Positions 39,576-48,444 of a DNA stretch of 64,000 nt are shown here, in pieces (the first letter of the stretch is position 1; each line of letters opens with the position of its first letter). This stretch comes from Bacteroides sp. M10 (GTDB lineage: Bacteria > Bacteroidota > Bacteroidia > Bacteroidales > Bacteroidaceae). Below the pieces are notes generated by a model, which ran no database searches, was not told the DNA's origin, and worked only from the letters and a program-made list of their open reading frames with translations. Where the stretch lies: contig NZ_CP060488.1 in the NCBI RefSeq assembly GCF_014334015.1, positions 496,001 through 560,000 on the forward strand. Reading direction: 5' to 3'. The position numbers were made by a program, and so were the translations under genes.

Positions 39576-40700
39576 TTAGATAGTAAAATTGGCTTTATTC
39601 AGCTTCTTACCCGTCAGTTTCTGAATATCATTAACGAGTTTACGTTCTTCCTGCGAGCAGAATGTCAGTGCTGTCCCTGTATTGCCAGCTCTTCCGGTAC
39701 GTCCGATACGATGCACATACGTTTCCGGCACATCAGGAAGATCATAGTTAATAACTAAAGGAAGTTCGTTAATATCGATACCTCTGGCAGCAATATCAGT
39801 AGCAACCATCACACGTGTTTTACCCGACTTGAAATTTCCCAAAGCCAACTGCCGCGCTGCCTGACTTTTATTTCCATGAATCGCCTGGCTACCAATTCCT
39901 GCCTTGCCCAGTATCTTTACGATCTTATCAGCATTATGCTTCGTACGCGAAAATACCAACACCGACTGATCTTCTGATTTTTGCAAAATCGAAACCAGTA
40001 AAAGACTCTTTTCCTTTTTCTCTACGAAATAAACCACCTGTTCAATAGCATCCACAGTCGATGATTTCGGAGTTATGCTGATTCGTACAGGATTCTTCAA
40101 CAAAGAATTCGTTAAAGAAATAATCGTATCAGGCATTGTAGCGGAGAAAAATAAAGTCTGTTTTTCTTTCGGAAGTTTCGGCAATATCCGCTTGATATCA
40201 TGAATAAATCCCATATCAAGCATACGGTCAGCTTCATCAAGTACAAAATGACGAATACTATCCAGACGTATATGGCCCTGATTCATCAAGTCAAGTAAAC
40301 GTCCTGGTGTAGCAACCAGGATATCAATTCCTTTGTGCAACATATCAACTTGCGGACGTTGATTGACCCCTCCGAAAATAACCCCATGCCGCACTTGGGT
40401 GTATTTGGCATAATCATTAATGCATTCACTTATTTGCAAGGCAAGTTCGCGGGTAGGCGTCAATATCAACGCCTTGATTCCCCGGCACTTTACTGCCTCT
40501 TTATTCGTTTGTAAATGTTGTATAATAGGAATAGCAAACGAAGCAGTCTTACCTGTTCCCGTCTGCGCACAGCCTAATATATCTCTTTTGGCCAATGCAG
40601 CCGGGATTGCCTTTCCCTGAATGGGAGTAGGCACTGCATATCCTTTTTCTTCAATAGCTTTTAAAATCGGTTCGGTTATATTTAATTCTTTAAATGTCAT
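39576..40700 (-). CDS. DEAD-box ATP-dependent RNA helicase, RhlE-like
   Basis: All core motifs are present: the Q motif (FKELNITEPILKAIEEKG and PTPIQ), motif I AQTGTGKT, Ia PTRELALQ, II DEAD, III SAT, ARGID and VI HRIGRTGRAG. With 374 aa it is a minimal two-RecA-domain enzyme without the basic C-terminal tail of many RhlE proteins. The likely role is RNA unwinding in ribosome assembly or mRNA decay. It is probably co-transcribed with the downstream cold-shock gene. Subfamily assignment is tentative. Confidence 0.95.
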   Translation of the reverse strand: MTFKELNITEPILKAIEEKGYAVPTPIQGKAIPAALAKRDILGCAQTGTGKTASFAIPIIQHLQTNKEAVKCRGIKALILTPTRELALQISECINDYAKYTQVRHGVIFGGVNQRPQVDMLHKGIDILVATPGRLLDLMNQGHIRLDSIRHFVLDEADRMLDMGFIHDIKRILPKLPKEKQTLFFSATMPDTIISLTNSLLKNPVRISITPKSSTVDAIEQVVYFVEKKEKSLLLVSILQKSEDQSVLVFSRTKHNADKIVKILGKAGIGSQAIHGNKSQAARQLALGNFKSGKTRVMVATDIAARGIDINELPLVINYDLPDVPETYVHRIGRTGRAGNTGTALTFCSQEERKLVNDIQKLTGKKLNKANFTI

Positions 40701-40790
40701 AATTGTTATTTTTGCTGTATTAAAACAGCCATTAATTTATATTGCAAAGGGATAGACAAACTCCATCATGAGAATGCATAATCCCAAAGA

Positions 40791-41864
40791 TTAAGCCAGT
40801 TTATGGGTTGCTAAGAAAAACTCGCGCTCCAGTGTACTCATCACTTCTTTGACACTGCTGATTTTCTCAGCGAGAAAGGCATTGCTACCGGCAAAAGCAT
40901 AGCCTTTTTTCATATTTCCTCTGGCTGCATTATATAAAGCCTTAATAATGCAATAGGGACTTTTTGTATAATCACATGTCTTAATACAGTGGAATGAACA
41001 GCTTTTAGGCTTTTCCAGACCGTTGTTCACATTGTGAATAAATTCCCCGTCAATAGCTCGTCCTGGCATTCCCACAGGACTTTCAATAATAAGAACATCT
41101 TCGGACTTGGAGTGAATATATACTTCCTTGAACGTCTCGGACGCGTCACATTCCTGGGTGGTAACAAATATACTTCCCATTTGTACCCCTGAAGCTCCCA
41201 GCTCCATAAAATGTGCAATATCTTCACCCGTCGAAATACCGCCGGCAGCAATCACCGGAATCTGTTTCTGTTCTTTATAACTGGATGCAATCATTACCAC
41301 TTCCGGAATCAAAGCTTCCAAAGCATAATGCTGATCCTGTAATTGTTCTTTTTTGAATCCTAAATGTCCACCGGCTTTAGGACCCTCCACCACGATTGCA
41401 TCGGGCAGATAATTATAGTTCTTCTGCCATTTATCGCAGATGATTTTGGCTGCTCGTGAAGAAGATACAATAGGCACCAGCTTGGTTGTACTCTCCGGAG
41501 TCAGATATGAAGGCAGGTCGAGTGGAAGCCCGGCACCGGAAAATACCACATCAATCTTTTCCTCGATTGCGGTGCGCACCATATCCGCATAATTCGATAA
41601 AGCAACCATGACGTTTACGCCAATAATACCTTTTGTTTTCGCACGTGCTTTCCGGATTTCCTCTTTCAGCCCGTTAATACATTTTTCAGGATAAGTACCT
41701 TTCCCTTTGGGATATAACAAACCTAAACCTGCGCATGATATAACGCCTACTCCTCCTTCGTTTGCTACTGCCGAAGCCAAACCCGAGAGCGAGATACCTA
41801 CTCCCATTCCACCTTGTATTACAGGTGTTTTTATCTCAATATTTCCTATAAAGAATGATTTCAT
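40791..41864 (-). CDS. NAD(P)H-dependent flavin oxidoreductase / nitronate monooxygenase family
   Basis: This FMN-binding TIM-barrel enzyme of the 2-nitropropane dioxygenase family shows PVIQGGMGVGISLSGLASAVANEGGVG, VEGPKAGGHLG and AAGGISTGEDIAHFMELGASGVQMGSIF (phosphate and FMN loops). FabK-type enoyl-ACP reductases share this fold, so lipid synthesis is an alternative. A C-terminal Cys cluster (CSFHCIKTC...YC) is an unusual addition that could bind metal. The ATG at 41864 gives MKSFFIGNIEIKTPVIQGG; an upstream ATG at 41888 is less likely. Confidence 0.88.
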   Translation of the reverse strand: MKSFFIGNIEIKTPVIQGGMGVGISLSGLASAVANEGGVGVISCAGLGLLYPKGKGTYPEKCINGLKEEIRKARAKTKGIIGVNVMVALSNYADMVRTAIEEKIDVVFSGAGLPLDLPSYLTPESTTKLVPIVSSSRAAKIICDKWQKNYNYLPDAIVVEGPKAGGHLGFKKEQLQDQHYALEALIPEVVMIASSYKEQKQIPVIAAGGISTGEDIAHFMELGASGVQMGSIFVTTQECDASETFKEVYIHSKSEDVLIIESPVGMPGRAIDGEFIHNVNNGLEKPKSCSFHCIKTCDYTKSPYCIIKALYNAARGNMKKGYAFAGSNAFLAEKISSVKEVMSTLEREFFLATHKLA

Positions 41865-42194
41865 ATGTTTTATTTTGCTTTGGAGCAATTGAACAAGATA
41901 AACAGTGTGAGCACACTTTATTCAAGCGCTCAAGATTGGCCCTGTCATTGACTATTTGCCTTGTTGGGTGTAATTTATTAAACCTTTACTCCTGACTTCT
42001 TCAAGAGTATTGTGTATTACAAAAAAGTCTAATAAATCTATTTTCAGAATGGAAAGTGCAGGAGTAGATATTCCTGATATTGCATAGAAAAAGAGCCAGA
42101 ATTAGCAGAACTTAAATGTAATATGATTTTTTGTCTTCTCCTGTGTCAATCAGAAGATTCCTCCGTTGAATCATGAAACGGAAATAACTTATTA
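41865..42194. other. Intergenic region with a possible decayed gene end
   Basis: This spacer holds no intact gene. On the minus strand a 50-codon open stretch at 42101-41952 (ending TLEEVRSKGLINYTQQGK) has no start codon and follows an in-frame stop. It looks like the C-terminal scrap of a lost gene but matches nothing I recognise. Confidence 0.25.
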
Positions 42195-42229
42195 AATAAA
42201 AGCAGAAGATATTGTCTTCTGCTTTTATT
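42195..42229 (-). terminator. Rho-independent terminator after the RRM protein gene
   Basis: A perfect 15-bp inverted repeat (42195-42209 and 42215-42229) around a 5-nt loop starts seven nt after the stop codon. On the minus strand it ends in TTTTATT. Confidence 0.85.
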
Positions 42230-42235
42230 CGGATA

Positions 42236-42535
42236 TTAATATCTTCTAGAGTTATTATAACCACCACGGCCACCACCGTTAGACGGTCTTTCAGTACGAG
42301 GACGTGCCACGCTTACTGAAATAACTTTCTGGTCGTATTCAACTCCATTTAGTTCGTCAATTGCTTTTTGTCCTTCTGCATCATTCGGCATTTCTACGAA
42401 AGCAAATCCTCTGGATCTACCAGTTTCTCTGTCAAAAATTACTTTAGCTGAAGAAACTTCTCCAAACTCTGCAAATAAATTTGTTAAGTCAGCATCATTA
42501 GTGCCATAGCTTAAACCTGAAATGTAAATGTTCAT
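42236..42535 (-). CDS. RRM-type RNA-binding protein
   Basis: This is a 99-aa single-RRM protein with RNP2 (IYISGL, 3-8) and RNP1 (RGFAFVEM, 42-49), followed by a Gly/Arg/Asn-rich tail (RPSNGGGRGGYNNSRRY). Such proteins are abundant post-transcriptional regulators in Bacteroides, and one of them (RbpB of B. thetaiotaomicron) is reported to affect polysaccharide use. From memory the present gene neighbourhood resembles that locus, but I cannot verify it. A TACCTTTG box on the minus strand (42669-42662) predicts a leader of about 120 nt, long for so small a gene. Confidence 0.94.
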   Translation of the reverse strand: MNIYISGLSYGTNDADLTNLFAEFGEVSSAKVIFDRETGRSRGFAFVEMPNDAEGQKAIDELNGVEYDQKVISVSVARPRTERPSNGGGRGGYNNSRRY

Positions 42536-42846
42536 TTAAAATTTTATTAAAATAAATACTAATTTGGAGTGAGGAGGATAATTAAAGACAAGGACTGCTT
42601 GCTAATAAAATATTATAAAGAAGAACTATACGATAATGATTCGTAACTCAAACTCTTGGTACAAAGGTAACACAATAAATCAGATAACAGTTGTTTTAAT
42701 CATCATTTTTCGGAAGAAAGACGATTATTATCATTTGTTAGCATACTAGACATTCTCTTAATCCACCGAAGGCCAAATATTCAAACAATAAGTCTAAAAA
42801 AATAATGGGATGGTTAACATTCCGCTATCCATCCCATTTCTTATCA
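42536..42846. other. Intergenic region upstream of the RRM gene
   Basis: This 311-bp spacer contains the minus-strand -7 box TACCTTTG (42669-42662) and the predicted leader of the RRM gene. The part adjoining the AIPR-like gene end shows no obvious terminator or gene. Confidence 0.45.
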
Positions 42847-44142
42847 TTACATTACTTTATCAAAAATATTTTCGGCTTCCCGATACATAGGTTGAGTTTT
42901 ACCTACTTTCTGTGGATCATAGTTCAACATCTTTATTAATGCTATATACTGTGAGAAATCAAGTTGTTCGAAATTAAGCATCATGGGATTTATCTTCCAC
43001 ACGACTTTCTGTTCGTGTTCATCATATTTCATCAAATTAGTAAGCCCACACAAAAGTGGATAAAAATAACCATGAGGATACTGATATTTAGCTTTTTCTT
43101 CAATTGTACCAAATGGAACATCATTTTCTTTAATTTTCACTTCACCAATACGACCAAATTTTCCATGACTAGTACCATATAAATCTGGAAACTCAAAATA
43201 AAGCTTATCATAGAATTTAATAATGTCTTCTACCAGATCTAAAGCCGATTTAACAATTTCATTCTTTAAAATATACTTGCCTTTTTCTCCTTCTGAAACA
43301 GCAGAATGTGCCAAGACCTCATTAAAATAATCAACACATTTACTTTTCTGCGAATAAATACTAATCTTATTAAGCGTCTTTATATCTTGAGGTAATAATC
43401 CTTTATCTTGCAAAAACAATAATGGTAAAGTAGCCAGACTGATGACATCTTCTGCTTTTATCTTACCGATACTGCCAGTCTTCCATATTATCTTATAATC
43501 ATACAATTTATCTTTCAAATATTCATAATAACCAACCTGATTACCTTTTGCGGTTTCTCTTAGCTGTACGTTATTATTACGGGCAGAACATATTTCTGAT
43601 ATATAATCATAAAACTCGTCCAAAGCTCCGGTTTCATCAGAAGGAGATAATATTTCAATAGGAATCGAAAATTTGAATTGCTCTTTCACCTGTTCAAATC
43701 GTTCCAAAACATTATCATAATTTTCATCCCAGAACTTCTTGCATTCATCCCATGTTTTGAATGAAATACCATACAATTTATCTATAATAAATCTCGCAAT
43801 AGCAAATGTATTGTGCCCACCATCCATAATGCCTTCATAATCGGCATTATCTAAAGATATCCTCACTCTACCTCTATCCAAGATCTCACACTCTTCCGTA
43901 GATAAAAGAATGCCTTTGGTTTTATACCAAAACAACTCTGGTGATTTATCCAAAGTCTCATAAATACTTTTTGTAATAGGATTTACTGTTGCAGTTCGAG
44001 GATTAACTTTAGTATCTGCTTTAAAAAGCAATTTAATAAAAGTCAAAGGTGAAATACTAGAAACAATCTTTTGAATTTTAACACCTTCTCTTGAATGTTG
44101 AAGCAAATTAGAATGTTCTAATTTAATAATTATTGTCGCCAT
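42847..44142 (-). CDS. AIPR/DGQHR-like protein, possible phage-defence factor
   Basis: This 431-aa cytoplasmic protein has no signal peptide or membrane helix. Residues of about 50-125 show the layout of AIPR (abortive infection) and DGQHR/DndB-like proteins: NPRTATVNPITKSIYETL, then PELFWYKTKGILL, then IMDGGHNTFAIARFI, where DGGHNT takes the place of the NG-x-QT or DGQHR motif. The remainder is helical and unfamiliar. AIPR proteins are linked to abortive phage infection; DGQHR proteins to DNA phosphorothioation control. It stands alone, with its own promoter and hairpin-rich leader. Family assignment is by motif order only and needs a profile search. Confidence 0.5.
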   Translation of the reverse strand: MATIIIKLEHSNLLQHSREGVKIQKIVSSISPLTFIKLLFKADTKVNPRTATVNPITKSIYETLDKSPELFWYKTKGILLSTEECEILDRGRVRISLDNADYEGIMDGGHNTFAIARFIIDKLYGISFKTWDECKKFWDENYDNVLERFEQVKEQFKFSIPIEILSPSDETGALDEFYDYISEICSARNNNVQLRETAKGNQVGYYEYLKDKLYDYKIIWKTGSIGKIKAEDVISLATLPLLFLQDKGLLPQDIKTLNKISIYSQKSKCVDYFNEVLAHSAVSEGEKGKYILKNEIVKSALDLVEDIIKFYDKLYFEFPDLYGTSHGKFGRIGEVKIKENDVPFGTIEEKAKYQYPHGYFYPLLCGLTNLMKYDEHEQKVVWKINPMMLNFEQLDFSQYIALIKMLNYDPQKVGKTQPMYREAENIFDKVM

Positions 44143-44227
44143 CTTATATTATTGCAGGGATGCTTAATAAATAATATAATATTATGGAGGAAGAGTAACT
44201 AAGTACATCCCTATTAACCCTTAATGA

Positions 44228-44298
44228 CTATCCAATCATAATACCTTGTATCTATCCAGACACGAAAACACCTATCCAGGTGTACTACTTCCAGTAGT
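44228..44298 (-). promoter_or_regulatory. Hairpins and CTATCCA repeats in the AIPR-like gene leader
   Basis: CTATCCA occurs at 44228, 44252 and 44272. Two inverted repeats abut: ACACCT/AGGTGT (44268-44273, 44278-44283) and ACTACT/AGTAGT (44284-44289, 44293-44298). They sit at and just after the predicted transcription start near 44296, an operator-like or attenuator-like position. Confidence 0.4.
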
Positions 44299-44302
44299 GT
44301 TG

Positions 44303-44331
44303 CAAATATACACATTTTTTATTATTTACAA
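44303..44331 (-). promoter_or_regulatory. Predicted promoter of the AIPR-like gene
   Basis: The minus strand has TTG (44331-44329), an 18-nt spacer and TATATTTG (44310-44303). The start of transcription would be near 44296, leaving a leader of about 150 nt. Confidence 0.6.
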
Positions 44332-44382
44332 AACAGATACCCCAAAAATATTAATCTATTTTGAAACAAACTCCTATATTCC

Positions 44383-44413
44383 TTGATAGTCTCTTACAAT
44401 ATATCTATTTTTG
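44383..44413 (+). promoter_or_regulatory. Predicted promoter of the PAS-LuxR regulator
   Basis: TTG (44383-44385), a 20-nt spacer and TATTTTTG (44406-44413) match the Bacteroides consensus. The ATG at 44458 lies 44 nt downstream. Confidence 0.65.
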
Positions 44414-44457
44414 CTAACTATTAATCAGCAATATATCTCCCAGTTAAGTCATTCTGT

Positions 44458-45225
44458 ATGAAACCAATTAATACCACCCGAGAAGAAATGTGGGCAAAGC
44501 AACATCTGTCTGCCACCGACATTAATTATTCCGTATGGGAACAGGATAAATCCATACTTCATCAACTCTCGAAAATTAGTCGTAACTGTACATTTGTTGT
44601 CGATGTGTATAAATGCAAATATATTTACGCCTCTCCGAATTTTGTTGATTTATTGGGATACGACAGCCACAAGATAGAAACACTAGAAAGGCAAGGTGAT
44701 TATTTGGAATCGCGCATTCATCCGAATGATCGTGCACAACTAGCAGCATTGCAGGTCACTCTAGGGCAATTTATCTATAGCCTGCCCTTTGAACAGCGGA
44801 ACAACTACTCTAATATTTACAGTTTCCGCATACTTAATGCTAAACAACAGTACATACGTGTCACAAGTAGACATCAGGTATTGGAACAAGATCGTAATGG
44901 TAAAGCCTGGCTTATAATAGGAAACATGGACATATCGCCCGACCAGAAAAAATCAGAAATGGTAGATTGCACCGTTCTGAATCTAAAAAATGGAGAGCTA
45001 TTCTCTCCTTCTCTCTCATTTCAACCTTCTACTAATCTTACTAACCGGGAAATAGAGGTATTATGTCTTATTCAAAAAGGTCTGTTAAGTAAAGAAATTG
45101 CAGACAAACTATGTATCAGTATTCATACCGTTAATATTCATCGGCAAAACCTGTTACGAAAACTAGGCGTACAAAATTCTATTGAAGCCATTCGTTTAGG
45201 ACAGGAAATTGGATTGCTAGGTTAA
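44458..45225 (+). CDS. PAS domain - LuxR-type HTH transcriptional regulator
   Basis: This is a 255-aa cytoplasmic regulator. Residues of about 30-165 form a PAS-like sensor (FVDLLGYDSHKIETLE, RIHPNDRAQLAAL, YSFRILNAKQQYIRVTSRHQV). Residues of about 192-252 form a LuxR/GerE HTH (LTNREIEVLCLIQKGLLSKEIADKLCISIHTVNIHRQNLLRKLGV). It lacks a receiver domain, so it is not a classic response regulator. It stands alone between divergent and convergent genes, and its targets are unknown. This architecture is common in Bacteroides. Confidence 0.9.
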   Translation: MKPINTTREEMWAKQHLSATDINYSVWEQDKSILHQLSKISRNCTFVVDVYKCKYIYASPNFVDLLGYDSHKIETLERQGDYLESRIHPNDRAQLAALQVTLGQFIYSLPFEQRNNYSNIYSFRILNAKQQYIRVTSRHQVLEQDRNGKAWLIIGNMDISPDQKKSEMVDCTVLNLKNGELFSPSLSFQPSTNLTNREIEVLCLIQKGLLSKEIADKLCISIHTVNIHRQNLLRKLGVQNSIEAIRLGQEIGLLG

Positions 45226-45261
45226 TTCACACCTTCTTTCTTTCCATACTTTTCAATCCGG

Positions 45262-45846
45262 TTAAGGTATCCATTCCACCACACCCGTAACCGGATGAAA
45301 TCTCCTCCACTCTTCAAATTCCGGATAACTACGTACTCCATCCCGAATTACAGCTTGATAATATTCCACTCCCATAATCTTCTCCATATCAGGCGTTTCA
45401 TTCTTTAAAGTCAAGATAGCCAGTTTCATTTCATCTGTCATCACCGCAGAAATACGTTCGGCTACTCTCTCAAAGTAACCGTCGTAACGAGAACCCTCCC
45501 GGATATGAATCATATCAATTTGCCAAAGTTCACCTACCATATCCTGATACCATGCATGCCACTCTACACACGCTTCCACTGTATGCAACAAATTAACACA
45601 CTCAATCTTCTTGACAGACGTATTTTTCGCCAATTCAGCCATCGCCCGAAAGCTATCATGCAAGTTCAAAAAAGAAGTATAAATATGGAAGTCAATATCC
45701 CGGTGCTTCATCAGTAATCCAGTACGCAATGAGCCCACCAGATTCACTTTGGCACCAATCCCTTCCCATATCTGAATGATATGAGTATCCTCTATGATCT
45801 CCCAGGCTTTCTGTTGGTTACGTTCAGCTAATTCAAGAACATTCAT
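45262..45846 (-). CDS. Nucleotidyltransferase-fold protein
   Basis: This is a 194-aa protein with a minimal nucleotidyltransferase motif, GSLRTGLLMKHRDIDFHIY (GSxxxG...DxDxxI), residues about 36-54, and a third acidic strand (WQIDMIHI). It resembles small nucleotidyltransferases and antibiotic-modifying enzymes, but the substrate is unknown. The ATG at 45846 is chosen because a clear AGGAGA ribosome-binding site precedes it; an upstream ATG at 45891 would add 15 residues. A TATTTTTG box on the minus strand (45878-45871) lies 25 nt upstream. Confidence 0.65.
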   Translation of the reverse strand: MNVLELAERNQQKAWEIIEDTHIIQIWEGIGAKVNLVGSLRTGLLMKHRDIDFHIYTSFLNLHDSFRAMAELAKNTSVKKIECVNLLHTVEACVEWHAWYQDMVGELWQIDMIHIREGSRYDGYFERVAERISAVMTDEMKLAILTLKNETPDMEKIMGVEYYQAVIRDGVRSYPEFEEWRRFHPVTGVVEWIP

Positions 45847-45935
45847 CTTTCTCCTTTTTAAGTAAGTATGCAAAAATAGGAAAAAGGACAAATATATAGC
45901 TATAAATAACTATTTAATCCCTCAATGAGCAGAGC

Positions 45936-45943
45936 TAACTTTG
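45936..45943 (+). promoter_or_regulatory. Predicted -7 box of the helicase gene
   Basis: TAACTTTG matches TAnnTTTG, 43 nt before the ATG at 45986. No clear -33 TTG is seen. Confidence 0.4.
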
Positions 45944-45985
45944 CCTGCAATTTCAATTCTTCACCATACCATTAACAAAAAGATT

Positions 45986-48049
45986 ATGATATTCAATCAA
46001 ACAGAAAAACAGGAAAAAGAGTACTTGCAGCAAGTCATAACCACCATCAATGATACGATCAACACCACCAGTACTTCTGTCAAAGAACATATAGACACCC
46101 TACAGGAGTACAAAGATTACCTATGGTCGAATAAGGATATCGATCCGCACGAAATCCGTTCTATGCGCGAAAGCATATTAAATCATTTTGCAATAGGCGA
46201 AAACGTAATTGACAAACGCAGACGGCTAAGCAAAATACTGGATATCCCCTATTTCGGACGAATCGACTTTCAGGAAAAGAAAGACAAAAGCCTGATAAAT
46301 CCAATCTATATAGGAATACACACTTTCTATGATTTCAAGCAAAAACGAAATCTTATTTATGATTGGCGAGCTCCTATTTCAAGCATGTTCTACGATCATG
46401 AATTAGGCGAAGCGACCTATTCTTCTCCGGCAGGTGAAATTAATGGAACAATCTTGCTCAAACGCCAGTACCGTATTCGTAAAGGAAATATGGAGTACAT
46501 GATTGAAAGTTCTGTAACTGTTCATGACGATATTCTGCAAAAAGAACTATGCTCCAATGCCGACAACAAAATGAGGAATATCGTTACGACCATCCAAAGG
46601 GAGCAAAACCGAATTATCCGTAATGAGAATGCCGCCGTACTTATCATACAAGGTGTTGCCGGTTCAGGGAAAACTTCTATTGCCCTCCATCGTATCGCCT
46701 ACCTGCTTTATGCGCAGAAAGGACAGATTTCTTCCAAAGACATATTAATTATCTCACCCAATAAAGTATTTGCCGATTATATATCGAATGTACTTCCGGA
46801 ACTTGGCGAAGAGACCGTTCCCGAAACCAGTATGGAACAAATTCTTTCAGAGGTACTTGATAACAAATATAAATACCAGACTTTCTTTGAACAAGTAACA
46901 GAATTATTGGAAAAGCCGACACAAGACTTTATCAAACGGATACAATACAAAGCCACCTTCGAGTTTATATCACAACTTGACAAGTTCATTCTTTATATAG
47001 AAAACAACTATTTCAAAGCCATAGATGTAAAACTCACAAAATACATCACCATTCCTGCTGAATTTATTAACGAGCAGTTCAAACGATTCCATCGCTATCC
47101 CATACGTCAACGATTTGAGACTATGACAGATTATATCCTGGAAATGATGAAACTTCAATATAATCAAACGGTCAGTACTCCGGAGAAAAACCAACTAAAG
47201 AAAGAGATAAAAAATATGTTTGCAGGAAATAATGATCTTCAAACCTATAAGGACTTTTTTGAGTGGATCGGAAAACCGGACTTGTTCAAGATGCGTAAAA
47301 ACCGCCTACTGGAATATGCAGATTTAGCACCTTTAGCCTACCTGCATATCGCATTAAATGGAAACAACACCCAATTTTATGTCAAACATCTTCTAATAGA
47401 CGAAATGCAAGATTATTCTCCCATACAATACAAAGTGATTCAAAAACTTTATCCCTGTCGAAAAACAATTCTTGGAGACGCTTCCCAATCCGTCAATCCT
47501 TATGGCTCTTCCACGGCCGATATGATCCAAAAAGCATTTACAACAGGAGAAATAATGAAACTTTGCAAAAGCTATCGTTCAACTTTTGAGATAACCAGCT
47601 TTGCACAGAAAATTCAATCGAACAATGAGTTAGAACCGATTATGCGACATGGAGAACACCCAAGAATTCTTCAATTCAGAAATACAGAAGAAGAAATACA
47701 AAGTCTTTCTGATCTGGTAAGTTCCTTCAAAAGCTCCCATTATACATCATTGGGAATCATCTGCAAAACAGAATCCCAAGCGAAAGAACTTGCTCAAAAG
47801 TTCCAGCCATATACAGATTGTATTTCACTTTTATCCAACCAAAGTTCAACCTATATAAAAGGTATCATCATCACTTCTGCCCACATGGCAAAAGGACTGG
47901 AATTTGATGAAGTCATCATTCCGCAAGCAGATGATAAAAACTATCATTCCAGTACTGACAAAAGTATGCTTTATGTAGCAGTAACAAGAGCAATGCACAA
48001 ACTTACCTTAACCTATTCTGGTCCTTTGCGCATTTGTCGATTCCTATGA
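45986..48049 (+). CDS. UvrD/Rep-family helicase, HelD/DNA helicase IV-like
   Basis: This is a 687-aa superfamily 1 ATPase. Walker A is VAGSGKTSIALHRIAYLLY (about residue 223-242), the Walker B equivalent is LLIDEMQDYSPIQY, and motif VI is LYVAVTRAMHKLTLTYSG. The N-terminal 150 residues form a coiled arm (EYLQQVITTINDTINTT, DKRRRLSKILDIPYFGRIDF) like HelD, which releases stalled RNA polymerase. DNA helicase IV-like repair is the alternative. The ATG at 45986 is used instead of the TTG at 45941 because the TAACTTTG box overlaps the TTG. Confidence 0.87.
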   Translation: MIFNQTEKQEKEYLQQVITTINDTINTTSTSVKEHIDTLQEYKDYLWSNKDIDPHEIRSMRESILNHFAIGENVIDKRRRLSKILDIPYFGRIDFQEKKDKSLINPIYIGIHTFYDFKQKRNLIYDWRAPISSMFYDHELGEATYSSPAGEINGTILLKRQYRIRKGNMEYMIESSVTVHDDILQKELCSNADNKMRNIVTTIQREQNRIIRNENAAVLIIQGVAGSGKTSIALHRIAYLLYAQKGQISSKDILIISPNKVFADYISNVLPELGEETVPETSMEQILSEVLDNKYKYQTFFEQVTELLEKPTQDFIKRIQYKATFEFISQLDKFILYIENNYFKAIDVKLTKYITIPAEFINEQFKRFHRYPIRQRFETMTDYILEMMKLQYNQTVSTPEKNQLKKEIKNMFAGNNDLQTYKDFFEWIGKPDLFKMRKNRLLEYADLAPLAYLHIALNGNNTQFYVKHLLIDEMQDYSPIQYKVIQKLYPCRKTILGDASQSVNPYGSSTADMIQKAFTTGEIMKLCKSYRSTFEITSFAQKIQSNNELEPIMRHGEHPRILQFRNTEEEIQSLSDLVSSFKSSHYTSLGIICKTESQAKELAQKFQPYTDCISLLSNQSSTYIKGIIITSAHMAKGLEFDEVIIPQADDKNYHSSTDKSMLYVAVTRAMHKLTLTYSGPLRICRFL

Positions 48050-48117
48050 ACATGTGTTTAAACAACTATTAAAAATGAATTGAGAGAGAATATAATAGCC
48101 AATCTCCTATTATTTCC

Positions 48118-48125
48118 TATTTTTG
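48118..48125 (+). promoter_or_regulatory. Predicted -7 box immediately before the DUF1905 gene
   Basis: TATTTTTG ends 7 nt before the ATG at 48133, so transcription would begin almost at the start codon. No -33 TTG is present at the expected distance. Confidence 0.4.
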
Positions 48126-48132
48126 CAACTAT

Positions 48133-48444
48133 ATGGAAAATAAGGGAATAAAATACGAGTTTACCGCAAAAGTATGGAATTACTCATCGACAGCCGGAAC
48201 AGGTGGTTGGTACATCGCCTGCCTGCCGAAAGAAATGTCCAAAGAAATAAGAGAGAATCTTAAATTCTTAGAAGAAGGCTGGGGGCGATTGAAGATGACA
48301 GCCAAAATCGGCAACACACAGTGGGAAACCGCAATCTGGTTTGACACAAAACTCGATACTTATTTGCTTCCTCTCAAAGCAGAAATCAGAAAAAAGGAAA
48401 AAATCGGAACTGAAAAAGAGGTAGAAATTATGATTTGGATTTAA
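48133..48444 (+). CDS. DUF1905 domain protein
   Basis: This small 103-aa protein of the DUF1905 family folds as a beta-barrel-like domain. Typical strands are YEFTAKVWNYSSTAGTGGWYIACLP, GRLKMTAKIGNTQWETAIW and FDTKLDTYLLPLKAEIRKKEKI. The function is not established; some members are fused to a C-terminal helical domain (OmdA/YdeI-like) that is missing here. It is 83 nt behind the helicase gene but has its own promoter-like box. Confidence 0.85.
   Translation: MENKGIKYEFTAKVWNYSSTAGTGGWYIACLPKEMSKEIRENLKFLEEGWGRLKMTAKIGNTQWETAIWFDTKLDTYLLPLKAEIRKKEKIGTEKEVEIMIWI

Noticed and set aside
41952..42101. 50-codon minus-strand open stretch ending TLEEVRSKGLINYTQQGK
   Set aside because: No start codon, stop immediately upstream and no recognised family; only noted as a possible gene scrap.
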